DNA of 38,071 bases from Mycobacterium arosiense ATCC BAA-1401 = DSM 45069 (GTDB lineage Bacteria; Actinomycetota; Actinomycetes; Mycobacteriales; Mycobacteriaceae). Below the pieces are notes generated by a model that was given only the letters and a program-made list of their open reading frames with translations, was not told the origin of the DNA and did not search any database. The stretch is from NCBI RefSeq assembly GCF_002086125.1, contig NZ_MVHG01000046.1:1-38071 (forward strand), read 5' to 3'. Made by a program: the position numbers and the translations under genes. This document shows, in pieces, positions 1 through 7,590 of this stretch (its first letter is position 1; every line of letters starts with the position of its first letter).

Positions 1-81
1 CAAGCACTGACCTCAATGATCTATCTGACCCTCGGCGGAATCCACCCACAGCTACCCACGAGAAGGTGAGGAGCCGCACCT

Positions 82-1356
82 ATGTTCGAATCATGGGCCG
101 CGGTGGACCCGGCAGCCGACGAATCGACGCTGATCGAGCGCATCGCCCAGTTGGAGTCGATCAAGTCCGCGGCGGCCGCGGGCCAGGCCCGCGCGGCGGC
201 GGCCCTGGATGCGTCGCGTCGGGCCGCCGAAGCGGCCGCCGGGGTGCCCGCGGCGCGGCGCGGACGCGGAGTGGCCAGCGAGGTCGCTCTGGCACGACAG
301 GATGCACCCGCGCGGGGCGGGCGGCATCTCGGCTTCGCCAAGGCCCTGGTGCACGAAATGCCGCACACGCTGGCGGCGCTCGAACGTGGGGTCTTGTCGG
401 AGTGGCGGGCCACGCTGATCGTGCGCGAAAGCGCGTGCCTGGACGTCGAAGACCGCCGCGCCCTGGACGCGGAAATGTGTGCCGACCCGACCGGTCTGAC
501 CGGCATGGGCGATGCACGCGTGGCCGCGACCGCGAAGGCGATCGCCTACCGGCTCGATCCGCATGCCGTCGTCGAGCGGGCCGCCAAGGCGGAAAACGAC
601 CGGACGGTCACCATCCGGCCGGCGCCGGACACGATGACCTATCTCACCGCGTTATTGCCCGTGGCTCAGGGGGTTTCGGTGTACGCGGCATTGAGCCGCG
701 AAGCGGACACCCGCGGTGACGGGCGGCCCCGCGGCCAAGTCATGGCGGACACGCTGGTGGAAAGGGTCACCGGGCGATGCGCGGCGGTCCCCACCCCGAT
801 CGCGGTCAACCTGGTGCTGTCCGACGAAACGCTGCTTGGTGGCGACAACACGCCGGCCGACGTGTGCGGCTACGGTCCCATTCCCGCCGCGGTCGCGCGC
901 AACATGGTCGCGCAGGCCGCCACCGACGATCGCTCGCGGGCGACCCTGCGCAGGCTCTACACGCATCCCCGAGCCGGGGCGCTGGTGGCCATGGAGTCAC
1001 GGGCACGACTTTTTCCCCGCGGCCTGGCCACATTCATCGGGCTGCGCGATCAACGCTGCCGCACTCCCTACTGCGACGCGCCGATCCGGCACCGCGACCA
1101 CGCGCAACCATGGGCCGACGGCGGCCCGACGAATGCGGACAACGGCCTGGGGCTGTGCGAGTACTGCAACTACGTCAAGGAAACCGCGGGGTGGAATGTT
1201 AGCGCCAGCGTCGCCGAAAATCACACGCACACGGCGCTTTTCACGACGCCGACCGGTAAAACCTACCGGTCGGCGGCCCCGCCGCGCGGTCCGACGATCT
1301 CCGTGAGCAAACTGGAAATCCGCGTCGGTGTCGCGCTCGCGCGACACGCCGCCTGA
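82..1356 (+). CDS. DUF222 / HNH endonuclease domain protein (13E12 family)
   Basis: A 424-residue protein of the mycobacterial 13E12/REP family. The N-terminal two thirds is the alanine/arginine-rich DUF222 region; the C-terminal part (about residues 325-375) is an HNH nuclease motif with RCRTPYC, HRDHAQPWADGGPTN and LCEYCNYVKE, where two cysteine pairs should hold a zinc ion and the His/Asn residues the catalytic metal. The start is backed by a purine-rich Shine-Dalgarno stretch (GAAGGTGAGGAG) before ATG at 82. Members are multicopy in mycobacteria and are often associated with mobile DNA, but their biological role is not established. The last HNH histidine position reads CNY rather than CNH, a variant I believe occurs in the family. 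It converges on the CitE-like gene with only 2 bp between stop codons. Length and neighbour match what I recall for Rv3074. Confidence 0.93.
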   Translation: MFESWAAVDPAADESTLIERIAQLESIKSAAAAGQARAAAALDASRRAAEAAAGVPAARRGRGVASEVALARQDAPARGGRHLGFAKALVHEMPHTLAALERGVLSEWRATLIVRESACLDVEDRRALDAEMCADPTGLTGMGDARVAATAKAIAYRLDPHAVVERAAKAENDRTVTIRPAPDTMTYLTALLPVAQGVSVYAALSREADTRGDGRPRGQVMADTLVERVTGRCAAVPTPIAVNLVLSDETLLGGDNTPADVCGYGPIPAAVARNMVAQAATDDRSRATLRRLYTHPRAGALVAMESRARLFPRGLATFIGLRDQRCRTPYCDAPIRHRDHAQPWADGGPTNADNGLGLCEYCNYVKETAGWNVSASVAENHTHTALFTTPTGKTYRSAAPPRGPTISVSKLEIRVGVALARHAA

Positions 1357-1358
1357 CA

Positions 1359-2282
1359 CTAGTAGTGATAGGTGTCCGACGGCGCCGGCGAATGATCCCC
1401 TTCTTCGTCGTCGAACTCCGACGGCTCGATGCCGTACGCCCGCGCGAGTTCGAGAATCTTGGTCGCCCGGGCGATGCGCGGCAGGTCGGAACCGTTGCGG
1501 ATCTCTCCCCCGTCCCGCTCGAACTCGGCGAAAAACTCTTTGGCCCACGATATTTCGTCGTGCGAGGGTGACAGGCCCTCGTTCACCACGCCGCATTGGT
1601 CCGGGGTCAGGCAGATTTTGCCGGTCATCCCGAATTCCACGGAAACGGCCGTGGCCTCGATCAGCTTCAAAGCGTTGGAGCCGATCGTTGGCCCGTCGAT
1701 GGCGCTCGGCAGGCTGGCCGCCTTGGCCGCGATCGTGAATCGCGACCGGGCATACGCCAACGTGCCCGGGTCTTCCCCGAAACCCGTGTCGCGGCGGAAG
1801 TCACCGATGCCGAAGGCGAGCCGGAAGGTTCCCTTCGCCGCGGCGATCTCGGTGATGCGCTCTAGGCCGCGGGCCGTTTCCACCAGCGCGACGATCGGCA
1901 CGTTGGGCAGGCGTTGCGCCGTCTCGGTGACGTGGTCCACCGATTCGACCATCGCCAGCATCACCCCACCGACCGGAGTGGCGGCCAGGGCGGCCAGGTC
2001 GTCCGCCCACCACGGGGTGCCGAAGCCGTTGATGCGGACCCAGTCGGTGTTCCCGGCCTTCAGCCAACGCACCACGTTGTCGCGGGCGGCGTGCTTGTCC
2101 TTGGGCGCGACGGCGTCCTCGATATCGAGGACGACGATGTCGGCGCGCGAGCGCGCGGCGGACTGAAACCGGTCGTCGTGCGCGCCGTTGACCAACAGCC
2201 AACTCCGGGCCAGAACGGGGTCTATGCGGAAGCCGATGACGTCGTCGGACTCCGGCGCGCTGCTGTTGACCTGCTCGTACAT
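1359..2282 (-). CDS. HpcH/HpaI aldolase / CitE-like CoA-ester lyase
   Basis: A 307-residue TIM-barrel enzyme of the HpcH/HpaI aldolase/citrate lyase beta-subunit family. Visible signatures are VVLDIEDAVAPKDKHAAR (the acidic motif for metal and the helix after it), RINGFGTPWW, VALVETARGL (metal-binding Glu on a barrel strand) and FGIGDFRRDTG. CitE-like stand-alone proteins cleave or form acyl-CoA C-C bonds such as malyl-CoA or citramalyl-CoA; the exact substrate cannot be read here. No citrate lyase alpha or gamma subunit is nearby, so it is not part of a citrate lyase complex. The start at 2282 gives MYEQVNSS; its N-terminal 15 residues are poorly conserved in type, so a later start cannot be excluded. 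Length agrees with what I recall for Rv3075c. Confidence 0.9.
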   Translation of the reverse strand: MYEQVNSSAPESDDVIGFRIDPVLARSWLLVNGAHDDRFQSAARSRADIVVLDIEDAVAPKDKHAARDNVVRWLKAGNTDWVRINGFGTPWWADDLAALAATPVGGVMLAMVESVDHVTETAQRLPNVPIVALVETARGLERITEIAAAKGTFRLAFGIGDFRRDTGFGEDPGTLAYARSRFTIAAKAASLPSAIDGPTIGSNALKLIEATAVSVEFGMTGKICLTPDQCGVVNEGLSPSHDEISWAKEFFAEFERDGGEIRNGSDLPRIARATKILELARAYGIEPSEFDDEEGDHSPAPSDTYHY

Positions 2283-2308
2283 TCCCCAACCGTAGCGACA
2301 TCGCAGAC

Positions 2309-2355
2309 GGCGCGGCCGCCCGACCGAGTGAGAACCCGGGCCGGGCGGCCGTGCC
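2309..2355 (-). terminator. Strong hairpin terminator after the ferritin-like gene
   Basis: The arms at 2313-2322 (CGGCCGCCCG) and 2342-2351 (CGGGCGGCCG) are perfect 10-bp reverse complements. The stem extends outward to 2309/2355 with one G-U pair, around a 19-nt loop. It lies about 20 nt past the stop of the minus-strand ferritin-like gene, where an intrinsic terminator would be expected. There is no U-tract, which is common for mycobacterial hairpin terminators. Confidence 0.68.
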
Positions 2356-2374
2356 AGTTGCTCGGACGTTCGAA

Positions 2375-3337
2375 CTAGTTGATGCCGACGACCTCTTGCG
2401 CGATCGCGGCCACGCGTGTTTGCGCAGCTGAGATGACCCGCTGGCGATTCTTGTTCGCCTCCTCGTAGGCGATGATCGCCCGAACGTCGCTCGGGCTGGT
2501 GAGCTCCTTGACGGCGGCCGCCGCCTCGTTGACGTTGAGCTCGTCGTAGTCGGCGATGGGCAGCTCGTCGGCGTCGAGGACACCCACGGCGGCGCGTGCG
2601 GAATGCAAGGCATCCGCGGTCTGCCGGGCCCCCTCGTTGCGAGTGACCCTCTCGGCCGCCTCGAGCGCGGCGTTGCGCGACGCGGCGAGCGCCTTCGTCG
2701 CCACGTCACCGGCGTGGGCGCCCCTGCCCACCAGGTCGCTGAACGACGGCCGCGCGGAACGCAGCGCGTCCGCGGCGCGGTCGATTCCGCGGGTCGACCA
2801 CTCAACAGGCAGGTTGAACAGTTTGACCGCGGTACCGGTCGCCGCCTGCAAGGGCGTGCGCCGCAGCGCAGCCGGCCCGCCGAGGGCATCTTCGGCAAGC
2901 ACGGTCGTCAGCCAGGCGACGGTCGCCGAGTGGGCGGTGATCAGCCGCGTCGCCAGGCTTTCGACGTCGGGGAGTTCGGCAGCGACGGCCAGCGCCTTGA
3001 GGTAGCGGGAGCGGTCCAGCAGCTGGTTTTCCAGCGCCAAATCGCCCAAAAGCGCCTCGTCGAACGGTTGGGCTTGCTCGGTCAACGCCTTGACCGCCGC
3101 GGCCGCGCGGCCCAGGAACGGGCCGACCACGTCGGGGACGCCGCCGAGGTCCCGGATCGCCTTTTCGATGGCCTCCGACCGCTCCCGCCCGTTCGAGGCG
3201 TTCTGCGTCAGCTCACGTTGCACCGCTTCAGTGCGCGCCTGCGCAATGCGGGTTTCGGCCACCTGAATTTCGGTGTTGGTCAACTGGTGCAGCGCACGCA
3301 GCTGGGCCAGTACCGTGGCCTTGTCCGATGAAGTCAT
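2375..3337 (-). CDS. Ferritin-like helical protein with C-terminal YD/YE motif domain
   Basis: A 320-residue, almost entirely helical, alanine-rich protein. Residues 1-150 look like a ferritin-like helical bundle with acidic and alanine-rich amphipathic helices. The middle (about 155-235, starting RTPLQAATGTAVKLFNLP) resembles an amphipathic membrane- or lipid-associating stretch. The C-terminus (about 255-315) has LPIADYDELNVNEAAAAV and RAIIAYEEANKNR, a motif that I associate with actinobacterial lipid-droplet-associated proteins; that link is from memory. AGGAGG (3347-3352 on the plus strand as CCTCCT) sits 9 nt before ATG. A SigF-like promoter lies upstream at 3397-3423 and a hairpin terminator downstream, so it is probably monocistronic and stress-induced. 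Function is inferred only as a stress, iron or lipid-surface protein; metal ligands are not certain by eye. Confidence 0.8.
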   Translation of the reverse strand: MTSSDKATVLAQLRALHQLTNTEIQVAETRIAQARTEAVQRELTQNASNGRERSEAIEKAIRDLGGVPDVVGPFLGRAAAAVKALTEQAQPFDEALLGDLALENQLLDRSRYLKALAVAAELPDVESLATRLITAHSATVAWLTTVLAEDALGGPAALRRTPLQAATGTAVKLFNLPVEWSTRGIDRAADALRSARPSFSDLVGRGAHAGDVATKALAASRNAALEAAERVTRNEGARQTADALHSARAAVGVLDADELPIADYDELNVNEAAAAVKELTSPSDVRAIIAYEEANKNRQRVISAAQTRVAAIAQEVVGIN

Positions 3338-3396
3338 GAAAGTTTGCCTCCTGGTTAATTACTGGGATCGGCACGAAAGCCGCCTTGTTTCTGCGG

Positions 3397-3423
3397 CTAC
3401 CCATTTGGCGCGAGGCGCTTAAC
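3397..3423 (-). promoter_or_regulatory. SigF-like promoter (weaker match) for the ferritin-like gene
   Basis: Read on the minus strand: GTTAA, a 16-nt spacer, then GGGTAG. The mycobacterial SigF consensus is close to GTTT-N15-17-GGGTA, so the -10 matches and the -35 deviates at one position. The start site would fall near 3390, leaving a leader of about 50 nt before the ferritin-like ATG at 3337. It shares the intergenic region with a better-matching divergent copy. Confidence 0.45.
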
Positions 3424-3528
3424 ATCGGCGGCGGACGTGTGACGCATTTCGCTTCTTTGCCGGGCGACCGCCTGGCCGCCCGACTCGCCGAGGCGGTAGG
3501 CAGCAAACGAAAAAAGCGCTGGCGTCGA

Positions 3529-3553
3529 GTTTGGGTCTGGTTGTCCCGGGTAC
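3529..3553 (+). promoter_or_regulatory. SigF-like promoter upstream of the WGxxGxxG gene
   Basis: GTTT at 3529-3532, a 15-nt spacer and GGGTAC at 3548-3553 match the mycobacterial SigF/SigB-type consensus. Transcription would start near 3560, giving a leader of about 115 nt before the small secreted protein at 3677. The 3338-3676 gap holds no convincing gene; it contains this promoter, the divergent weaker one, and both Shine-Dalgarno sequences. Confidence 0.55.
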
Positions 3554-3676
3554 ACCATCTCTCGCCACGTCGCGGCCACCGGCCGTGCGTAGCTGCATAC
3601 GGACTAGAACACCCTGGTCCCGGAACGCGTGTCGATCAGCCCTTTTGGTTCGACCAGCAAACTCATAGGAGTAGAA

Positions 3677-3943
3677 ATGCGTAAGACCATTGCAATCGTT
3701 TCAGCCACCGGGGCACTGTTGTTCGGCGGCGCAGGTGTCGCCAATGCCGCCGGTCCGAGCGCTCCGGCGCCGACGTCCACCACAACCACGTTGGCGGACA
3801 ACAACAATGACCAGCACAGTGACAACACCGGGCTGTGGGGCCTGGTTGGGCTCCTGGGCCTCGGTGGGCTCGCCGGACTGATGCGCCGCAAGGAGACCGG
3901 CACCGGCGTCGGGCCGGCCACCACCCGCGACCGCGGCGTCTAA
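3677..3943 (+). CDS. Small secreted/anchored WGxxGxxG-type protein
   Basis: An 88-residue protein. Residues 1-25 (MRKTIAIVSATGALLFGGAG, then VANAA) form a clear signal peptide. A Thr/Pro/Asn-rich linker follows, and then a C-terminal tail GLWGLVGLLGLGGLAGLMRR, which is the WGxxGxxG glycine/leucine hydrophobic segment followed by basic residues. That layout (signal, linker, hydrophobic helix, basic end) resembles a C-terminal sorting or membrane-anchoring signal. ATG at 3677 is chosen over an in-frame upstream start because it has AGGAG 5 nt upstream (3667-3671) and begins the signal peptide. It is flanked by a SigF-like promoter and a strong terminator, so it is its own transcription unit. 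Function is unknown. Confidence 0.82.
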   Translation: MRKTIAIVSATGALLFGGAGVANAAGPSAPAPTSTTTTLADNNNDQHSDNTGLWGLVGLLGLGGLAGLMRRKETGTGVGPATTRDRGV

Positions 3944-3957
3944 CCCACCGCGCTCCA

Positions 3958-3997
3958 CCAGATCCCCGTCGGGCGCGCGCGGCCGGCGGGGATCTGG
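3958..3997 (+). terminator. Strong hairpin terminator after the WGxxGxxG gene
   Basis: Perfect 11-bp arms, CCAGATCCCCG at 3958-3968 and CGGGGATCTGG at 3987-3997, enclose an 18-nt GC-rich loop that can pair further. It begins 15 nt after the stop codon. No U-tract follows. It should isolate the small gene from the hemerythrin-SelO operon. Confidence 0.7.
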
Positions 3998-4087
3998 CAC
4001 TCGCACACTGGCACCGGAAAGACTTGTGCCGCAAGGTACCTCGCCTGACCGCCGGGCGTCGGTGGTCGTCGCGCGCGCCGGGACGCC

Positions 4088-4112
4088 GTTTGGCGGCTTG
4101 TCCAGCGGGTAT
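4088..4112 (+). promoter_or_regulatory. SigF-like promoter of the hemerythrin-SelO operon
   Basis: GTTT at 4088-4091, a 15-nt spacer and GGGTAT at 4107-4112 give the best SigF-type match in the window. The start site would be near 4120, about 60 nt before the hemerythrin ATG. This is the third such element within 720 bp. Confidence 0.62.
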
Positions 4113-4180
4113 GCCCTGAATCAAAGCCGCACGCAGCCCACCGTGCGTTTCCTACTCTCCCAGCACAGGAGGTCCCGGCG

Positions 4181-4747
4181 ATGGCCGAGATGATCATTCA
4201 GTCACCCGACGAAGTCGTCGCGTTCCTGAAAGCCCAGCACAACTTGATCGAGGACATGTTCGACCAAGTGCTGCACGCCACGGATCCAAAGGCGCGTGAA
4301 GAGCCGTTCGCGGCGTTGCGCCAGTTGCTGGCCGTCCACGAGACCGCCGAGGAAATGGTGGTGCACCCGCGCGTGCGCCGGGAGGACGACGCCGGCGACG
4401 CGATCGTCGATGCTCTTCTCAAAGAAGAGCATGAGGCCAAGGAGTTGCTCTCGCAGGTGGAGAAGCTAGACATTACCTCCCAGGAATTCATCGACGAACT
4501 CCGCAAGCTGCGCGAAGCCGTACTCGAGCACGCCCGGCAAGAAGAGAACGACGAATTCCCCGTGCTGGAGCGCGAAGTGGACGCCGACGATCTCAAGCGG
4601 ATGGGCGCGGCGGTGCGCGCGGCCGAGGCCATCGCCCCGACCCGTCCGCACCCCGGCGTGGAATCGGCCAAGCTGAACTTCGCGCTCGGGCCGTTCGCGT
4701 CCATGCTCGACCGCGCTCGTGACCTCATCGGGAAAGCGCTCGGATAG
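4181..4747 (+). CDS. Hemerythrin HHE domain protein
   Basis: A 188-residue four-helix hemerythrin-like protein. Metal-ligand candidates are His in KAQHNLIEDMFD (helix 1), VHETAEEMVVHPRV (helix 2), KEEHEAKELL (helix 3) and LEHARQEENDEFP (helix 4), the usual spacing for a non-haem di-iron site. Such proteins bind O2, NO or peroxide-derived ligands, and mycobacterial members have been linked to peroxide or nitric-oxide responses. A good AGGAGG lies at 4167-4172, 8 nt before ATG. About 45 C-terminal residues beyond the bundle are of unknown role. It is followed after 29 nt by the SelO gene and preceded by a SigF-like promoter, which fits a stress-induced operon. Confidence 0.92.
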   Translation: MAEMIIQSPDEVVAFLKAQHNLIEDMFDQVLHATDPKAREEPFAALRQLLAVHETAEEMVVHPRVRREDDAGDAIVDALLKEEHEAKELLSQVEKLDITSQEFIDELRKLREAVLEHARQEENDEFPVLEREVDADDLKRMGAAVRAAEAIAPTRPHPGVESAKLNFALGPFASMLDRARDLIGKALG

Positions 4748-4776
4748 CGCACCGGGGTTTCCGTAGGCTCGATGAG

Positions 4777-6252
4777 ATGAGCGTTGCCCCGGATACCACC
4801 GTCGACCTGAAGGATCGGTTTTTCCGCGAATTGCCGGAGATGGCGGTCCCCTGGCAGGCCGAGACGTTCCCCGAGCTGCGGCTACTGGTGCTCAATGAGC
4901 CGCTCGCCGCGACGCTGGGCCTCGACGCCGGCTGGCTGCGCGGCCCTGAGGGGTTGCGCTTTTTGGTGGGTAACCGGCTGCCCGACGGCGCAACTGCGGT
5001 AGCGCAGGCCTACGCCGGACACCAGTTCGGCGGCTTTGTTCCACGGTTGGGTGATGGGCGCGCGCTGTTGCTCGGCGAACTGGTCGACTGCGACGGGCGG
5101 CTGCGTGACGTCCACCTCAAGGGCTCGGGCGCCACGCCATTCGCGCGTGGGGGTGACGGCCTGGCCGCGGTAGGGCCGATGCTGCGCGAATACATCGTCA
5201 GCGAGGCGATGCATGCCCTGGGCGTACCGACGACGCGCTCGTTGGCGGTGGTGGGCACCGGGCGTCCGGTCCATCGCGAAGAAACGCTGCCGGGGGCGGT
5301 GCTCACCAGGGTGGCCAGCAGCCATCTGCGGGTGGGCAGTTTCCAATTCGCCGCGTCCACCGGCGACAAGGACCTGCTGCGCCGTGTCGCCGACCACGCG
5401 ATCGCGCGACACCACCCCGGGGCCGCCGAGGCGGACAATCCCTACCTCGCCCTGTTCGAAGCAGTGGTTGCCGTCCAGGCATCCCTGATTGCCCAATGGA
5501 TGCTGATCGGGTTCGTCCACGGGGTGATGAACACCGACAACACGACCATCTCGGGCGAAACGATCGACTACGGGCCGTGCGCCTTCATGGAGGCCTACGA
5601 TCCCGACACCGTCTTCAGTTCGATCGACTTCTGGGGACGCTATGCCTACGGCAATCAACCTGTGATCGCCGGGTGGAACCTCGCCCGCTTCGCCGAGACG
5701 CTGCTGCCGCTGTTCTCGGACAACACCGAGGAGGCGATCGCGCGCGCAGAGCGATCGTTCGGGATATTCCAAGCCCGCTACGACGCGGTGTGGTCCTCCG
5801 GCATGCGCGCCAAGCTCGGCTTGCCCGCCGACATCGACGATGAATTCGTCACGGTGTTCGTCGAGGAATTGCTACTGCTGCTCAAGCAGAATCACGTCGA
5901 CTACACCTCGTTCTTCCGCCAACTCAGCCACGCAGCGCGGGGAGATGCCAGGTCCGACATCGGACCGGTCCGGGGGTTGTTCGCCGACCTCACCGGTTTC
6001 GACGCCTGGTTGACGCGGTGGCGGGCGCTAAGTCCCGACGCCGACGCGATGGATCGCACCAACCCGACCTACATTCCGCGCAACCACCTGGTCGAGGAGG
6101 CGCTGGCCGCCGCGACGGCCGGCGAACTCGGCCCGTTGGAACGACTGCTCGCCGCGGTGACGCAACCCTATGCCGAACGGCCGGGCCTCGAACGCTACGC
6201 CGCCCCGGCCCCCGAGGACTTCGGGAGATACCAAACCTTCTGTGGCACTTGA
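4777..6252 (+). CDS. selO: SelO (YdiU/UPF0061) protein adenylyltransferase
   Basis: A 491-residue pseudokinase-fold AMP transferase of the SelO family, which moves AMP from ATP to Ser/Thr/Tyr of target proteins in redox regulation. Family blocks are visible: AQAYAGHQFGGFVPRLGDGRA near residue 75, LKGSGATPFARGGDG near 113, LREYIVSEAMHALGVPTTR near 130, and HGVMNTDNTTI with IDYGPCAFMEAYDP near 248-272 (metal-binding Asn/Asp). The protein ends YQTFCGT; the Cys near the C-terminus sits where eukaryotic homologues carry selenocysteine. Length is normal. It lies 29 nt behind the hemerythrin gene, probably co-transcribed, and converges on the LLM oxidoreductase with 2 bp between stops. Confidence 0.95.
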   Translation: MSVAPDTTVDLKDRFFRELPEMAVPWQAETFPELRLLVLNEPLAATLGLDAGWLRGPEGLRFLVGNRLPDGATAVAQAYAGHQFGGFVPRLGDGRALLLGELVDCDGRLRDVHLKGSGATPFARGGDGLAAVGPMLREYIVSEAMHALGVPTTRSLAVVGTGRPVHREETLPGAVLTRVASSHLRVGSFQFAASTGDKDLLRRVADHAIARHHPGAAEADNPYLALFEAVVAVQASLIAQWMLIGFVHGVMNTDNTTISGETIDYGPCAFMEAYDPDTVFSSIDFWGRYAYGNQPVIAGWNLARFAETLLPLFSDNTEEAIARAERSFGIFQARYDAVWSSGMRAKLGLPADIDDEFVTVFVEELLLLLKQNHVDYTSFFRQLSHAARGDARSDIGPVRGLFADLTGFDAWLTRWRALSPDADAMDRTNPTYIPRNHLVEEALAAATAGELGPLERLLAAVTQPYAERPGLERYAAPAPEDFGRYQTFCGT

Positions 6253-6254
6253 TT

Positions 6255-7082
6255 TTACGATAATTCGGCGAGCTCGGCGCGCAGGACGTCCAGGCGTTGT
6301 AGCGTCTGGTCGCGAGGCTGGGTCGGCAGGTCCACCAAGAGGTGTGTCAGTCCTAGATCGCGATAAGCCTCGAGGTTCTTCGCCGTCGGTTCGCCACCGT
6401 GGAAGTGGATCACCGGCACGTCCTCGCCGGCCACCTCGCGCAGTTGCTCGAGCGGAGCCGACAATTCCTTTGCCGATGGTGTCATCGACAGCCACCCCGC
6501 GTTGAGTCGGGCGATGCGCTTGAAGCCCGCCGGCCCTCCACCGAGGTAAAGCGGCGGATAGGGCTTCTGCACCGGCTTGGGCCAGCTGTAGATCGGGTCG
6601 AAGTTCACGAATTCGCCGTGGAATTCCGCCTTTTCGTGTGTCCAGATCTCGATCATCGCTTCGAGCCGCTCGTCGACCACCCGTCCGCGAACCGCGGGAT
6701 TCACCCCGTGATTGGCGATTTCCTCGCGCAACCAGCCGACGCCCACACCGAAACGAAAGCGTCCCTGCGACACCAGATCCAGCGACGCCACTTCTTTGGC
6801 CGCGTGGATCGGATCGCGCTGGGGTACCAGCGCGATGCCGGTGCCCAGAATGAGTCGTTCGGTGGCGGCCGCCGCGGCGGTCAGCGCCACGAACGGATCC
6901 AGCGTGCGGTAGTACTTCGGCGGAATCGGCCCACCGCTCGGGTACGGGGTCTTCGCGTCGACCGGAATGTGTGAGTGCTCGGCGAGGAAGAGCGATTCGA
7001 ACCCGCGCTGCTCGAGGGCCTTGCCCAGATCGACGGGACCGATGCCGTCATCGGTAACGAAGGTCAGCACACCGAAATCCAT
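6255..7082 (-). CDS. LLM-class (luciferase-like) F420-dependent oxidoreductase
   Basis: A 275-residue protein of the bacterial luciferase-like monooxygenase superfamily, F420-type. It starts MDFGVLTFVTDDG and contains ESLFLAEHSHIP, LGTGIALVPQRDPIHAAKE, FRFGVGVGWLREE and PPLYLGGG, the typical barrel strands and cofactor-phosphate loops. These enzymes transfer hydride or oxygenate substrates using reduced F420 or FMN; the substrate is unknown. The ATG at 7082 is preferred over an in-frame ATG 18 nt upstream because family members begin at MDFG. Length fits what I recall for Rv3079c. Confidence 0.9.
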   Translation of the reverse strand: MDFGVLTFVTDDGIGPVDLGKALEQRGFESLFLAEHSHIPVDAKTPYPSGGPIPPKYYRTLDPFVALTAAAAATERLILGTGIALVPQRDPIHAAKEVASLDLVSQGRFRFGVGVGWLREEIANHGVNPAVRGRVVDERLEAMIEIWTHEKAEFHGEFVNFDPIYSWPKPVQKPYPPLYLGGGPAGFKRIARLNAGWLSMTPSAKELSAPLEQLREVAGEDVPVIHFHGGEPTAKNLEAYRDLGLTHLLVDLPTQPRDQTLQRLDVLRAELAELS

Positions 7083-7091
7083 GACGCTAGT

Positions 7092-7113
7092 CAACCGCAT
7101 CGCCGCGCGGTTG
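7092..7113 (-). terminator. Hairpin terminator after the small membrane protein gene
   Basis: Perfect 7-bp arms, CAACCGC at 7092-7098 and GCGGTTG at 7107-7113, with an 8-nt loop. It lies 20 nt past the stop of the minus-strand gene ending at 7133 and before the ATG of the LLM gene. Confidence 0.5.
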
Positions 7114-7132
7114 TCAGCGCGGGTATGTCAGC

Positions 7133-7543
7133 TCACGGCGCTGGTTGTTCGGTCACCGCGGGTTTGGCCGAACGGGTGCTCGGGCGTACCGCGCCCCAGA
7201 GGCCGGTGGCCACGCCGACCGCGGCACCACCGAGGCCGATGATCTGCTGCGAGGGCTTCAGCTCGCCGTGCACGCTCAACCCGCCGACCAGGTCGGCCAC
7301 GTCGGCACCGGCGGAGGCCAGAAACCAGCCGCGCGTGCCCTTACCGCGCAGCGCCGCCGCGGCGAGCAGGGCACCGATCAGTGCGTCGCGATAGCCCATC
7401 GAGCGCAACAACAATTGCGCGGTCGGCGTCGGCTCTTCCGGGTCGCCCCAGAGCTTGTTCGCCCGTAAGGGATCGACGAGGAATGAAACGCCAGAAGCGA
7501 GTCGGATGGTGCCCGCGAGAAGGCCGAACCGGTCGATTGACAT
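7133..7543 (-). CDS. Small multi-helix membrane protein (DUF4267-like)
   Basis: A 136-residue protein with three or four predicted hydrophobic segments (LLAGTIRLASGVSFLVDP, RDALIGALLAAAAL, GWFLASAGADVADLVGGL, IIGLGGAAVGVATGLWGAV). The pattern of an MGYRDALIG loop between helices resembles DUF4267-type small integral membrane proteins; this is a family-level impression. ATG at 7543 is chosen over longer in-frame starts because AGGAACC directly precedes it and the N-terminal extension would be Arg-rich non-protein-like sequence. The upstream frameshifted small gene on the same strand ends 47 nt away. Confidence 0.72.
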   Translation of the reverse strand: MSIDRFGLLAGTIRLASGVSFLVDPLRANKLWGDPEEPTPTAQLLLRSMGYRDALIGALLAAAALRGKGTRGWFLASAGADVADLVGGLSVHGELKPSQQIIGLGGAAVGVATGLWGAVRPSTRSAKPAVTEQPAP

Positions 7544-7590
7544 GGTTCCTGAGCCTACGAGCAAACCGTCCCATCGCGCACGCAAGTCGC

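Noticed and set aside
1353..1377. GACAC/GTGTC hairpin between the first two genes
   Set aside because: Five-base stem with a 12-nt loop, too weak to claim as a terminator.
1801..2898. 365-residue open frame on the minus strand
   Set aside because: Arg/Pro/Ser-rich, overlaps the CitE-like and ferritin-like genes in another frame; high-GC shadow.
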